Below, in pieces: positions 23,571 to 32,217 of a stretch of 49,689 nucleotides of DNA. The position numbers and the translations under genes are program-made. Under the pieces are notes generated by a model that saw only the letters and a program-made list of their open reading frames with translations, was not told the DNA's origin and ran no database searches. Position 1 is the stretch's first letter. Every line of letters begins with the position of its first letter. The stretch is from Deltaproteobacteria bacterium (lineage in GTDB: Bacteria; Myxococcota_A; UBA796; SXON01), in NCBI GenBank assembly GCA_947490345.1, contig CANLGL010000037.1:1-49689 (forward strand). Reading direction: 5' to 3'.

Positions 23571-25277
23571 ATGGTGGCGACTCTCCCCTGGATGCTGGCC
23601 TGCGCTGCGGGGAACATTGAGCTCCCCGGCGGCGACCGCGTGGACACATCCACCGAGGCTGCACCGCCCGCCGACCTCCCCGGCAGCCCGGACGAACCCG
23701 ACCCTTCCGATGGTGTCTTCGATGTAGGCGCCGTCCACCAGATCGAGCTTTCGATGTCGGCCGAAGGCTGGGCTGAAATCCAAGGGAACCCCTGGGTCGA
23801 GAACTGGCACGAGGCCGACTTCCACTTCGAATCGGGTCGCGATGGCAGCACGGTCGATGTGCCAGCCATCGGGATCCGGGCGTTCGGGGCTGGCAGCGAG
23901 ATCGCGGGCAAGCCCCCGCTCAAGATCAGCTTCGACCGCAACGTGGTGGGGCAGCGCTTCCTGAACCTCGAGCAGCTCAAACTGGACAACAGCTCGCAGG
24001 ACGCCGGCTACATGAACGAACGGGTGGCGACCGCGGTGCTTCGCCGGATGGACGTCCCGGCCGCGCGCACCGGCTGGGCCGAAGTCACGGTGAACGGCTC
24101 CCACGCGGGCTTCTTCGTGCTTTTGGAGCCCATCGACGACCGCTTCTTGCGCCGTTGCTACCCCGATGCCGATGGGGCGCTCTTCGGGATGATCAGCGGC
24201 TGGTATTCCCAGGGGCTCAACCCCTTCCCCGTCGGCTACGGCGATCCCCTCACCTGGTACGACACGCAGACCGCCGTAGAGAGCGATGGCAGCGAGCTCA
24301 CCGAGGCAGCCGAGCGCCTCGCCAACGGGACGGATGCCGAGGTGGAGGAGGTCATCGACCTCGACCAGTTCCTGCGGGTTGGCGTGACCCGCAGCGTGAT
24401 GGGCGGCATCGACACGTTTTCGGGCGACGGCAACAACTTCTACCTCTACGTGCACGACGGCCGCCTCTCGCAGATCCCCTGGGACCTTGACGCCGACCTC
24501 GGCTATCCCTGGGCGTACAGCCTCGCGATGTCGGTCGATCCGCGCGCACCCTGGCTCACGTCGCCGTGGAGCACCAACCCCGTCACCGGCGGTCCGTACA
24601 CCGACCCTGTCCTGCTGCGACACCTCGCCATGGGCGCCGATCCCGACGCCGTGGTGGAGGAAGTGCTCGCGGGCCCCTTCGAGTATGCGCTGGTGGACGC
24701 GGAGATCGTCGCCTCGGCCGCGCTCATCGAGCCCTACGTCTGGGACGACGTGCTCGGCTATGGACCCTCCTTTGGCCCGCGCATCGCCGACCTCCGCATG
24801 TTTGTCCACCAGCGATCGAGCCGACTGGCGGGTCGCGACGTCGCCGATTGCAGCGACCCCGACGACGGCAGCGTTCCGGCGTCCGCGCTCTCCCCCACGG
24901 GCACGGTTGGTTGGGGCGAGCTGCTGGTGGACGAGACCTACTGGGGGCCGGGCGCCTCGATCGCCGGCGACCACTCCTGTGGAGCCTTGTTCGCGCATGC
25001 GCCGAGCCAGGTGTCAATCGAAGTGCCACTCGGGATGTCGACGCTCACCGGCCGAGTTGGCGCGCAAGACTGGGTGCAGGTGTGCGGCAACGGCATGACG
25101 TTCCAGGTGTGGCAGAACGGCGTTGAGTTGTGGGCGAGCGGCGTGGTGATGAACTACGACAAGGCCGTATCGATGGGCTCGGTGGCGGTGGTGCCCGGAA
25201 CCGTTGAGCTCGTGGCCGGCCACAACGGCGAGTACAGTTGCGACACCGCGGTTTGGGCGGATGTGCGGGTGAGGTAG
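23571..25277 (+). CDS. CotH-family lipoprotein with C-terminal NPCBM-like domain
   Basis: A 568-residue lipoprotein; MVATLPWMLAC puts the lipidated Cys at 11, followed by an acidic/Pro spacer. Residues about 50-430 match the CotH kinase-like family: VHQIELSMSAEGWAEI, PPLKISFDRN, LKLDNSSQDAGYMNERVA, VTVNGSHAGFFVLLEPIDD and SQIPWDLDADLGYPW. CotH proteins are atypical kinases, and in many environmental bacteria they are secreted. Residues about 445-568 resemble a carbohydrate-binding NPCBM domain (LTGRVGAQDWVQ, then TAVWADVRVR). Substrate unknown; a role on surface proteins or polysaccharide is inferred. It is preceded by repeat copy B and stands convergent to the next gene, 11 bases away. Confidence 0.85.
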   Translation: MVATLPWMLACAAGNIELPGGDRVDTSTEAAPPADLPGSPDEPDPSDGVFDVGAVHQIELSMSAEGWAEIQGNPWVENWHEADFHFESGRDGSTVDVPAIGIRAFGAGSEIAGKPPLKISFDRNVVGQRFLNLEQLKLDNSSQDAGYMNERVATAVLRRMDVPAARTGWAEVTVNGSHAGFFVLLEPIDDRFLRRCYPDADGALFGMISGWYSQGLNPFPVGYGDPLTWYDTQTAVESDGSELTEAAERLANGTDAEVEEVIDLDQFLRVGVTRSVMGGIDTFSGDGNNFYLYVHDGRLSQIPWDLDADLGYPWAYSLAMSVDPRAPWLTSPWSTNPVTGGPYTDPVLLRHLAMGADPDAVVEEVLAGPFEYALVDAEIVASAALIEPYVWDDVLGYGPSFGPRIADLRMFVHQRSSRLAGRDVADCSDPDDGSVPASALSPTGTVGWGELLVDETYWGPGASIAGDHSCGALFAHAPSQVSIEVPLGMSTLTGRVGAQDWVQVCGNGMTFQVWQNGVELWASGVVMNYDKAVSMGSVAVVPGTVELVAGHNGEYSCDTAVWADVRVR

Positions 25278-25288
25278 GGGCAGGCCGC

Positions 25289-26809
25289 CTACCGACACCC
25301 ATCCAACGAGCACCCAAATGACGCGTCATCGCCATAGGAATACGCGGACCAGACGTCCTCGACGTAGAGCTCCTCTTTGCCATTGTCGGCCCTCGTGCCC
25401 GACTCCCCCAGATCGCACGACGTGGCCGTGAAGCCGGGGTCGTATCCGCCCCAGGACAGGTAGATGGCGTCAGCCGTCGACGCGGAGTTGCCATGGAACC
25501 CCGCGAGCACCGTTTCGTCCCCGCTGCACGTACCTGCCACGTCGTAATACAACACCAGCCCCCCTCCGATCGAGGCACTGTTCCGCTCGATCAGCGAGTC
25601 CGCCAACTCGAACGTGCTCTCGTAGTATCCGTGGACGTACAGTCCGCCGCCCATGCTGCCGGCCGTGTTGTCGGCCACAACGCTGTCTTTCAGCGTGACT
25701 ACGATCGGGTGGTTCAGCCCGTAGGACAGGACGCCACCGCCGTAGTCCGCCGCATTCTCTGCGATCGTCGAACTGTTGACGGTCACGTCGCAGTCGACCG
25801 CGAGGATCCCACCGCCGGCATAGACGATGCCCCCGGCGATCCACACGTTGTCGACCAGGACCGTGTTGCTGCCATCGCCGTCACAGAGGATCCCCCCACC
25901 GCCGTCAAAGCCGACGTTCTCCGCGTATGCGCCACTCCCACCGTTGATGGTGAGGTCGGCGACCGTCAAGGTCGCTCCAGAGCCGGAAATGCGCACGGTC
26001 GAGCCCACGGCACCTGCATCGATCACCGTGGCCTCGCGGCCGCCATGGCCGGTGATCACGGCCGGGCCCGTCACCGTGATGTTGGTGAACCAGGTGCCTT
26101 CGCACACGTGCAGCGTGCCTCCGGGGAGCTCGGCCTCTACGGGGGAACCGGCCACACCACGCGCCAGCGCTACGCTCCAGTCCGTCCAGGTCCGGGCGTC
26201 CTCGAGCCACACGCCCGCGTCCAGCGTCCCGGCGTCGCAATCGTTGTCGAATCCGTCGCATACCTCTGCCGTCCCGGGGGAGATGCCGGCGTGGGTATCG
26301 TCGCAATCGCCGTCAACCGCGATGAAGCCCCCCTCCGGAGCCTCGCACTGCGTGACCTTTCCCGACGCGTCCCCGTATCCATCACCATCCGAATCGGGGT
26401 ACCAGTCGGCGGCGTCCGTGGCATCGTTGTCCGAGGCGCCGTCGCAGTCATCGTCCACGCCGTTGCACGTCTCCGTAGCGCCTGGATTGATTGCCTCGTC
26501 GTCGTCGTCGCAATCGCCGTCGTCCTCGACCTCCCCGTCGGCCGGGGCACACACCACGCGCTCGGTCGCGGGGTCGCCGAAGCCGTCCTCGTCGGCGTCC
26601 GCGTACAAGTTCGCGGCGTCGGTCGCGTCGACATCGGTCGTGCCGTCACAATCGTCGTCCACACCGTTGCAGCGCTCGGCGGCGTCAGGGTTCACCGTCG
26701 GCTCGGCGTCGTCACAGTCGTCGGCAGCGTCGAATCCGTCGCCATCGCCGTCAGTGGGGATGGCGGGACAGCCGAGCAGGGCGAGAACGAGCAGCGAAAG
26801 GCAGGTCAT
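25289..26809 (-). CDS. lipoprotein with MopE repeats and right-handed beta-helix
   Basis: A 506-residue lipoprotein; MTCLSLLVLALLGC puts the lipidated Cys at 14. Residues 18-195 hold three MopE-type metal-binding units, each with D-x-D-x-D-G-(Y/F)-G and C-(N/D)-G-x-D-(D/N)-D-C-D. From about 215 onward the sequence becomes a right-handed parallel beta-helix with rungs rich in GGG (FDGGGGILCDGDGSN, YAGGGILAVDCDVTV, ADYGGGVLSYGLN, SMGGGLYVHGYY, SIGGGLVLYYD), like polymorphic outer membrane or pectate-lyase folds. It is probably a surface adhesin or polysaccharide-binding protein. It shares its MopE module with the FG-GAP lipoprotein at 6892. The start at 26809 is divergent to eutB. Confidence 0.85.
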   Translation of the reverse strand: MTCLSLLVLALLGCPAIPTDGDGDGFDAADDCDDAEPTVNPDAAERCNGVDDDCDGTTDVDATDAANLYADADEDGFGDPATERVVCAPADGEVEDDGDCDDDDEAINPGATETCNGVDDDCDGASDNDATDAADWYPDSDGDGYGDASGKVTQCEAPEGGFIAVDGDCDDTHAGISPGTAEVCDGFDNDCDAGTLDAGVWLEDARTWTDWSVALARGVAGSPVEAELPGGTLHVCEGTWFTNITVTGPAVITGHGGREATVIDAGAVGSTVRISGSGATLTVADLTINGGSGAYAENVGFDGGGGILCDGDGSNTVLVDNVWIAGGIVYAGGGILAVDCDVTVNSSTIAENAADYGGGVLSYGLNHPIVVTLKDSVVADNTAGSMGGGLYVHGYYESTFELADSLIERNSASIGGGLVLYYDVAGTCSGDETVLAGFHGNSASTADAIYLSWGGYDPGFTATSCDLGESGTRADNGKEELYVEDVWSAYSYGDDASFGCSLDGCR

Positions 26810-26869
26810 GGGGGCATCCAGCCCCGCCACAATAGCCCAGCACGGGCTACGATCGCCGCCCAGCCCGCC

Positions 26870-28231
26870 ATGAAGCTCGCCGCCACCATCCGCGGGGTCA
26901 CCCATAGCTTCGGCTCGGTACGGGAGGTCCTTGCCAAGGCCAACCCACCGAAGTCGGGCGACGACCTCGCGGGGGTGTCCGCCCGCGACCCGGTCGAGCG
27001 CGTGGCGGCCCGCGCCGCGCTCAGCCAGCTCACCCTCGCCGAGCTCCGGGCCAATCCCGTCATCCCCCCCGAAGAGGACGCGATCTCCCGGCTGGTGGAA
27101 GACGACCTCGACGAGTCCGCCTTTGCCGCGGTGAAGCATCTGAGCGTGGGACAGTTCCGCGAGTGGATCCTCGACACCGCGACCACCGGCGCGCGCTTGC
27201 GGAGCGTCGCGTTGGGCGTCACGCCCGAAATCGCCGCGGGTGTATGCAAGCTCATGTCCAACATGGACTTGATGGTGGCGGGCAGCAAGTGCGAGGTCGT
27301 CGTCCGCTGCAACAACACGCTGGGGCTGCCCGGAACGTTGTCCTCCCGCCTCCAGCCAAACCATCCGACTGACGACGTCGAGGGAATCCTCTACTCAACG
27401 CGCGAGGGCCTATCGTACGGCTGCGGCGACGCCGTCATCGGCATCAACCCTGCCACCGACACCCCTGAAAGCACCGCCGAGATCCTGCGTGCTATCGGAG
27501 ATATTCGCACACGGAACCAGATTCCGACACAACAGTGTGTATTGAGTCATGTGTTGGTCCAGATGAAGGCGCTCGCCCTGGACTGTCCGATGGACCTGAT
27601 GTTCCAGAGTCTCGCCGGCAGCGAACGGGCGAACAAGGCCTTTGGGATCGACGTTGCCCTGATGAACGAGGCTTACGACCTGATGCAGCGACGACGCAGC
27701 AGCACGGGTCCCAACTTCATGTACTTCGAGACCGGTCAGGGGAACGCGCTGTCCTCCGACGCCCATCACGGCGCCGATCAGGTCACGCTCGAAGCGCGAG
27801 CCTACGGCTTCGCCCGGCGCTACAAACCCTTCCTGGTGAACACCGTCGTCGGTTTCATCGGCCCAGAGTACCTCGAGGATGGCCCGCAGATAACCCGGGC
27901 AGGGCTCGAAGATCACTTCATGGGCAAGCTGATGGGCCTGCCAATGGGGTGTGACGCATGTTTCACGTATCACGCACGGATGTCCCAGGATGAGCTCGAA
28001 GGGCTCAAGGTCCTCCTCGGCGTCGCGGGCTGCACCTACCTGATGAGCATGCCGGTAGGCGACGACATCATGCTCAATTACCAGTCCACCTCCTTCCACG
28101 ATGTGCCCACCGTGCGCGGGCTGGTGCGGAAGTCGCCGGCGCCAGAGTTTGACGCGTGGCTCGCCTCGCGGGGCATCTCGTCGGGGTGGACGCCCGGTAA
28201 ACACCTCGGCGACGTGTCGGTGCTCCGGTGA
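26870..28231 (+). CDS. eutB: ethanolamine ammonia-lyase large subunit
   Basis: A 453-residue subunit, the same length as the E. coli enzyme. Conserved stretches include TLSSRLQPNHPTDDVEGIL, EGLSYGCGDAVIGINP, YFETGQGNALSSDAHHG and GLPMGCDACFTYHARMSQD. With EutC it converts ethanolamine to acetaldehyde and ammonia using adenosylcobalamin. ATG 26870 is the only start giving the family N-terminus; a weak TACGAT box lies 16 bases upstream. Its stop overlaps the GTG of eutC. The 60-base gap to the divergent lipoprotein gene is too short for a cobalamin riboswitch. No eutA reactivase or eutT is present nearby. Confidence 0.95.
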   Translation: MKLAATIRGVTHSFGSVREVLAKANPPKSGDDLAGVSARDPVERVAARAALSQLTLAELRANPVIPPEEDAISRLVEDDLDESAFAAVKHLSVGQFREWILDTATTGARLRSVALGVTPEIAAGVCKLMSNMDLMVAGSKCEVVVRCNNTLGLPGTLSSRLQPNHPTDDVEGILYSTREGLSYGCGDAVIGINPATDTPESTAEILRAIGDIRTRNQIPTQQCVLSHVLVQMKALALDCPMDLMFQSLAGSERANKAFGIDVALMNEAYDLMQRRRSSTGPNFMYFETGQGNALSSDAHHGADQVTLEARAYGFARRYKPFLVNTVVGFIGPEYLEDGPQITRAGLEDHFMGKLMGLPMGCDACFTYHARMSQDELEGLKVLLGVAGCTYLMSMPVGDDIMLNYQSTSFHDVPTVRGLVRKSPAPEFDAWLASRGISSGWTPGKHLGDVSVLR

Positions 28232-29148
28232 GCCTGCCCCTGTCACGAACCCGTGATCTCGTCGCCGCGTTGCGACGCGCGCGCGATGCCGACGACCCGA
28301 TGCCGCCGCGCGAGCGGCTGCCGCCCGTTCCCCTCCCCCCGCAGCGCGTGTTTCCATCACCACGACGCCGCTCCCGCCTCGCCGAAGCGGCCGCAGCCCA
28401 CACCACGGCGCTGGTTGGAATCGGCGCCGTTGGCACCCGATACGCCACCGATGTGGTGCTCCAATTCCAGGCCGAGCTGGCCGTCGCCCACGCCGCGGTG
28501 GCCACCCAACTACCCGCCCAGTGGGCCGATACGAATCAATATGTATCACTCGTGTCCCGGGTTGCCGATCACCGCCAGTTCCTCCTCCGCCCCGATTTGG
28601 GCCGACGACTGTCGGAGGAGAGCGCGGCGCGCTGGGCCGCCACCTGCCGCAAGGACGTCGATGTGCAACCCATCCTCGCCGATGGCCTGAGCGCGGTGGC
28701 GACGATGGGGGCCGGGCCGGTCCTGATGGCCGCGTTCATTGCCGAGTGTGAGGCGCGCGGTATGTCGGTCGGGACGCCCGTGTGTGCGCGGTTCGCGCGG
28801 GTCTGGCTGCAGGATGAGATCGGGCAGTTGGCCCGCGCCAAGGTCGCCGCGATCCTCCTGGGCGAACGCCCGGGGCTTGGCACCGGCGACGGGTTGAGCG
28901 CCTACCTCGTGTACTCGCCCGCGCTCGGGCGCACCGACGGGAACCGGAACATGATGTCCAACATCCACGCCCGCGGCATCCCTCCCGTCGATGCGGCCCG
29001 CCGGCTCGCGGTGCTTGCGCAGCTGATGCTGGAGCAGCGCACCAGCGGGGTCGAGCTCGATCTGGCTCCGAGGGCGGCAGAGCTTGGTGAAGCAGCCCGC
29101 GGCGGATACCGCGCTCCCGTTGCTCGCGCCCGACTGGTGGAGGTCTGA
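28228..29148 (+). CDS. eutC: ethanolamine ammonia-lyase small subunit
   Basis: A 306-residue subunit that completes the adenosylcobalamin-binding site of ethanolamine ammonia-lyase. Family blocks include DVDVQPILADGLSAVATM, LLGERPGLGTGDGLSAYLVY and GRTDGNRNMMSNIHARGIPP. The N-terminal 60 residues are rich in Pro and Arg; such N-termini in related EutC proteins act as targeting peptides for microcompartments, which fits the EutL gene just downstream. GTG 28228 overlaps the eutB stop (GTGA), and its own stop overlaps the eutL start. Confidence 0.93.
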   Translation: MSLPLSRTRDLVAALRRARDADDPMPPRERLPPVPLPPQRVFPSPRRRSRLAEAAAAHTTALVGIGAVGTRYATDVVLQFQAELAVAHAAVATQLPAQWADTNQYVSLVSRVADHRQFLLRPDLGRRLSEESAARWAATCRKDVDVQPILADGLSAVATMGAGPVLMAAFIAECEARGMSVGTPVCARFARVWLQDEIGQLARAKVAAILLGERPGLGTGDGLSAYLVYSPALGRTDGNRNMMSNIHARGIPPVDAARRLAVLAQLMLEQRTSGVELDLAPRAAELGEAARGGYRAPVARARLVEV

Positions 29149-29807
29149 TGCCGGTGCTCGAAGCGCTTCTGCCCAAGGTTCTCAGCGTTCGCCGGCTCTC
29201 CGGCGCGGATCCAGCGCTCCTGCGCGCGTATGGAGCCGATCCCGAGCGCCACCGCGCCCTCGGCCTGATCACCGTCGATCAGGACGACCCCGCCTACGTC
29301 GCCTTGGACGAAGCGACCAAACACGCCGGCGTCGACGTCGTCTTCGCGCGGAGCTTCTACGCCGGCAGTCGACACGCCAGCGGGCCGCTTTCGGGCGAGT
29401 TCCTGGGCGTGATCGCCAGCCACGACCCCGCCGAGGTGGACGCCGGCCTGGACGCGATCCTGGCGACGCTCGCGCACGATGCCTGCTTCTACGGCGCTAA
29501 CGCTGACTCCAGCATCGCGGTCTTTCCGCACGTGATCGCCTCGCTCGGCCGCTACCTGAGCGCGATCGCGGGGCTCGCTCCCGGCGACCCGATGGCCTAC
29601 CTCGTCGCTCCGCCGATGGAGGCGACCATCGCGCTGGATTTTGCCCTCAAAGCGGCCAACGTGCGCCTGGTGAAGGCCTTCCCGCCGCCCACCGAGACCA
29701 ACTTCGCCGCCTCGTGGCTCACCGGGGACCTGCCCTCCTGTGAAGCTGCGGCGATGGCCTTCGCCGCTGCGGTCTGTGACGTCGCCGCCCAGCCGCGCGA
29801 GCGCTAG
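29148..29807 (+). CDS. eutL: ethanolamine microcompartment shell protein EutL
   Basis: A 219-residue tandem-BMC (BMC-T) shell protein with the same length as E. coli EutL. It aligns over its whole length: GLITVDQDDPAYVALDEATK, GDPMAYLVAPPMEATIALDF and PPPTETNFAASWLTGDLPSC. The acidic residues that, as I recall, bind ethanolamine in the small pores of E. coli EutL (Asp45 and Glu83) correspond to Asp46 and Glu84 here. EutL trimers form gated facets of the eut compartment. No other shell gene (eutM, eutN, eutS, eutK) or aldehyde-handling gene is in this window. The start overlaps the eutC stop as TGATG. Confidence 0.92.
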   Translation: MPVLEALLPKVLSVRRLSGADPALLRAYGADPERHRALGLITVDQDDPAYVALDEATKHAGVDVVFARSFYAGSRHASGPLSGEFLGVIASHDPAEVDAGLDAILATLAHDACFYGANADSSIAVFPHVIASLGRYLSAIAGLAPGDPMAYLVAPPMEATIALDFALKAANVRLVKAFPPPTETNFAASWLTGDLPSCEAAAMAFAAAVCDVAAQPRER

Positions 29808-29813
29808 ACGACG

Positions 29814-30914
29814 CTAAATCGCGTTCTGGGACGACCACATCCGCAGCGTGTCCCCGTCCAGAACCACCGTGGGTGACCCGGGTTCGGAGGTGGTCACCCC
29901 GAGAACCTGCCAACTCAACCCGTCGGTGGAGGAAGCCACCTCCGTCCCACTCTGCGCCCCGTAATACATTCTCCATGTATCATCGGTGAATCGAACGACA
30001 TCGGGGATCTGCGGCGTGACCGGAATCGACAGCGCCGCGGACGACGCCCAGCTCAGGCCGCCGTCAGTGGAGCCGATCGGACCCGAGAACCAGCCGTAAC
30101 AGCTGAGATCGTCGACACACCAGACCGCGGGGTCCACGCCGCCGCCCTCGGTCTTCCACACCTCGCCGACGAGGCGCCAGTTGAGCAGGTCGGTGGACTC
30201 GGCGCGGTAAAGCCGGTGCCCCCCCGGAACGACGAAGGGATCAGGAACGTCGGCGCACACCTCCTCCGCAGGAACGCCGAGGAAGTAGAGCGCCCAGCCA
30301 CCGTCGCGCATCGCGTGGAGCTCGGGATCCACGGCAAAAGCCGGAAACGGGAGATCGGTCGTCAGGGTCGCTCGGGTCCAGGTCACGCCGTCGTCGGAGG
30401 TGGCCGCTCCCAAGCCGCCGAGACCGATGATCCCGGTCGGCATCGGCTCGCCGGCCTCGGCCATCTCCAACATCCGGTCCAGATCACCATCCACAAAGAT
30501 TGCCACCAAGCTGCCATCGGCGGCGATCGCAACCTCCGGAACCGACACTTTCCACAGCACGCGCTCCGCGTCCGAGAAGTTGATTCCGTCGGTCGAGCGC
30601 ATCGGCCCGGTCATCGCGTGTGCCCAGGGTCCGGGCCGCGACGGGGCCCATTCCTCCACCAGTCGCCTCAGCTCGCTCACCTCGGACTCGCTGGCCTGCC
30701 CGAGCACCACGTGGCCGGCGATGACGTTCAGCGGCAAGGTCAGGGGGAATGCCTCGTCCGTGCAGTCCGGACCGGCAGGGATCTCGACCGGTTCGTCGCC
30801 GGTGTCGCCGGTGTCATTCGAATCGCCGGTGTCCACCTCGCCGGAATCGACTGAATCGAGGGGGCCATCGGCAGAGTCGGTCGGCGTGCCACACGCCAGA
30901 AGGAGAAGCACCAT
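29814..30914 (-). CDS. lipoprotein with beta-propeller-like (sialidase/GH43-type) repeats
   Basis: A 366-residue lipoprotein; MVLLLLAC puts the lipidated Cys at 8, although GTG 30932 would give a slightly longer signal. An Asp/Ser/Thr-Gly spacer of about 40 residues follows. The rest shows repeated motifs S-T/S-D-G-x-x-W/F (RSTDGINFSDAE, TSDDGVTWTRAT, STDLLNWRLVGE, STDGGLSWASSA, SSTDGLSWQVLG), the Asp-box-like pattern of sialidase or GH43-like five-bladed propellers. Catalytic residues cannot be assigned, so this may bind rather than cleave glycans. It is convergent with eutL at 6 bases distance. Confidence 0.7.
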   Translation of the reverse strand: MVLLLLACGTPTDSADGPLDSVDSGEVDTGDSNDTGDTGDEPVEIPAGPDCTDEAFPLTLPLNVIAGHVVLGQASESEVSELRRLVEEWAPSRPGPWAHAMTGPMRSTDGINFSDAERVLWKVSVPEVAIAADGSLVAIFVDGDLDRMLEMAEAGEPMPTGIIGLGGLGAATSDDGVTWTRATLTTDLPFPAFAVDPELHAMRDGGWALYFLGVPAEEVCADVPDPFVVPGGHRLYRAESTDLLNWRLVGEVWKTEGGGVDPAVWCVDDLSCYGWFSGPIGSTDGGLSWASSAALSIPVTPQIPDVVRFTDDTWRMYYGAQSGTEVASSTDGLSWQVLGVTTSEPGSPTVVLDGDTLRMWSSQNAI

Positions 30915-30979
30915 ACCGTAATGATGCCACACGCGCGCCCTGGGGTCGCCGGGGACCTTGCGCTCGACTACCCGGGCGC

Positions 30980-32116
30980 ATGGATCCACTCAGCATTCTT
31001 GAGCCCGCCGCCACCCGCGTTCGGGACCCGCTTTCCGGCCGCAGTGTGTGGCTCGCCGGCCTGATCCAGGACGCCCGCATCGATGGGGACACCCTGCGCT
31101 TCGTGCTCGCGGTCAAAAAGGAGCATGGTGCCGACGACCGGCAGCGGCTCCGCGAGGCACTCCTCCGCAACCTCGCCGAGAAGGGCTGGACCGGCGAGAT
31201 CGTCTGCACGATTCGTGTGGAGGGTGTGGCTGCCGCGGGTGCGCCGGCCACAGCCGCCTCTGCCCATGACCACGGCCACGGTCACACTCACGGTGCCCCA
31301 CCGGCGCCCGCGCGCGACGCCATCAAGGGGATGAGCGGTCCCGGGATGCAGCCGCACGGCGGTCCGATCACCAAGGCGATGCCGGACGGCGTCAAGCGCA
31401 TCATCGCGGTGACCTCCGGGAAAGGGGGCGTGGGCAAGAGCACCGTGGCAACCAACCTCGCCGTGGCGCTCGCCAAGCTCGGTCACAAGGTCGGACTCCT
31501 CGACGCCGACATCTACGGCCCCTCGCTGCCCCTGATGATGAACCTTCACGGCAAGCCCGTCGGCAACGACAAAAAGCAGATCGTGCCGATCCCGAGCCAC
31601 GGCGTGCGGTGCATGAGCATCGGCCTCCTGGTGGACGAAAAAGAGCCGGTGATCTGGCGGGGGCCGATGGTCATGGGCGTGGTGAATCAGTTCTTCAAGG
31701 AGGTCGACTGGTCCGACTGCGAGTGGCTCATCGTCGACCTTCCGCCCGGTACTGGTGACGCCCAGCTCACCATGATCCAGGGGGTGCCCATCTCCGGCGG
31801 TGTGGTGGTGACCACCCCCCAACCGGTCGCGCTCCTGGACGCGGTCCGGGGCCTGGAGATGTTCCGGAAGCTCGACGTGCCCATCCTTGGCGTCGTCGAG
31901 AACATGTCCTGGTACGACCTGCCCGGCGGCGGCAAGGCCTACCCCTTCGGCGAGGGCGGCGGGGCGCGTCTGGCGACGGAGTACGGCGTCCCGCTTCTCG
32001 GTCAGGTTCCGCTGAAGGAGAGCATTCGTGCCGGTGGCGACGCAGGGAGGCCGGCGGTGCTCGATGGGGAAGGCGTTTTCTTGTCGATCGCACAGAAGGT
32101 GGCGAAGCTGGTGTGA
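30980..32116 (+). CDS. Mrp/NBP35-family iron-sulfur cluster carrier ATPase
   Basis: A 378-residue ATPase. Residues 1-82 resemble the MIP18/DUF59 N-terminal domain. A His-rich linker (HDHGHGHTHG at 97-105) follows. The deviant Walker A motif is TSGKGGVGKST around 145-155, with DADIYGPSLPLMM, VDLPPGTGDAQLT and TTPQPVALLDAVRGLEMF as family signatures. The Cys-x-x-Cys pair that usually bridges a [4Fe-4S] cluster after ENMS is absent (ENMSWYDLPGGGKAYPFG), as in HCF101-type members. The His cluster could bind metal. It probably delivers Fe-S clusters. It is monocistronic; ATG 30980 is the only start giving the DUF59 domain. Confidence 0.85.
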   Translation: MDPLSILEPAATRVRDPLSGRSVWLAGLIQDARIDGDTLRFVLAVKKEHGADDRQRLREALLRNLAEKGWTGEIVCTIRVEGVAAAGAPATAASAHDHGHGHTHGAPPAPARDAIKGMSGPGMQPHGGPITKAMPDGVKRIIAVTSGKGGVGKSTVATNLAVALAKLGHKVGLLDADIYGPSLPLMMNLHGKPVGNDKKQIVPIPSHGVRCMSIGLLVDEKEPVIWRGPMVMGVVNQFFKEVDWSDCEWLIVDLPPGTGDAQLTMIQGVPISGGVVVTTPQPVALLDAVRGLEMFRKLDVPILGVVENMSWYDLPGGGKAYPFGEGGGARLATEYGVPLLGQVPLKESIRAGGDAGRPAVLDGEGVFLSIAQKVAKLV

Positions 32117-32117
32117 A

Positions 32118-32134
32118 GGCGCCGCAGCGGCGCC
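32118..32134 (+). terminator. terminator-like hairpin after the Mrp gene
   Basis: GGCGCC-GCAGC-GGCGCC forms a six-base stem two bases after the mrp stop. There is no T-run, and a much larger palindrome follows at once. Confidence 0.35.
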
Positions 32135-32217
32135 AGCGGTTAGCTGTTAGCGCTCAGCGATTAGCCAGTCCGAAGCTTGGTACGGCTGACGGCTGACCGC
32201 TGAAAGCTACTGGCTGG
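32133..32217. repeat. 85-base palindrome of ten phased heptads
   Basis: Five units of Y-Y-A-G-C start at 32133, 32140, 32147, 32154 and 32161, exactly 7 bases apart. Five inverted units GCTRN start at 32185, 32192, 32199, 32206 and 32213. All are symmetric about position 32175, so each left unit pairs with its mirror unit, giving five short helices separated by 2-by-2 internal mismatches, with AAGCTT at the centre. The last two units enter the coding end of the DUF502 gene and include its stop codon. It lies between convergent genes. Confidence 0.7.

Noticed and set aside
26810..26869. Cobalamin riboswitch before eutB
   Set aside because: Only 60 bases separate the divergent genes, far below the size of the element.
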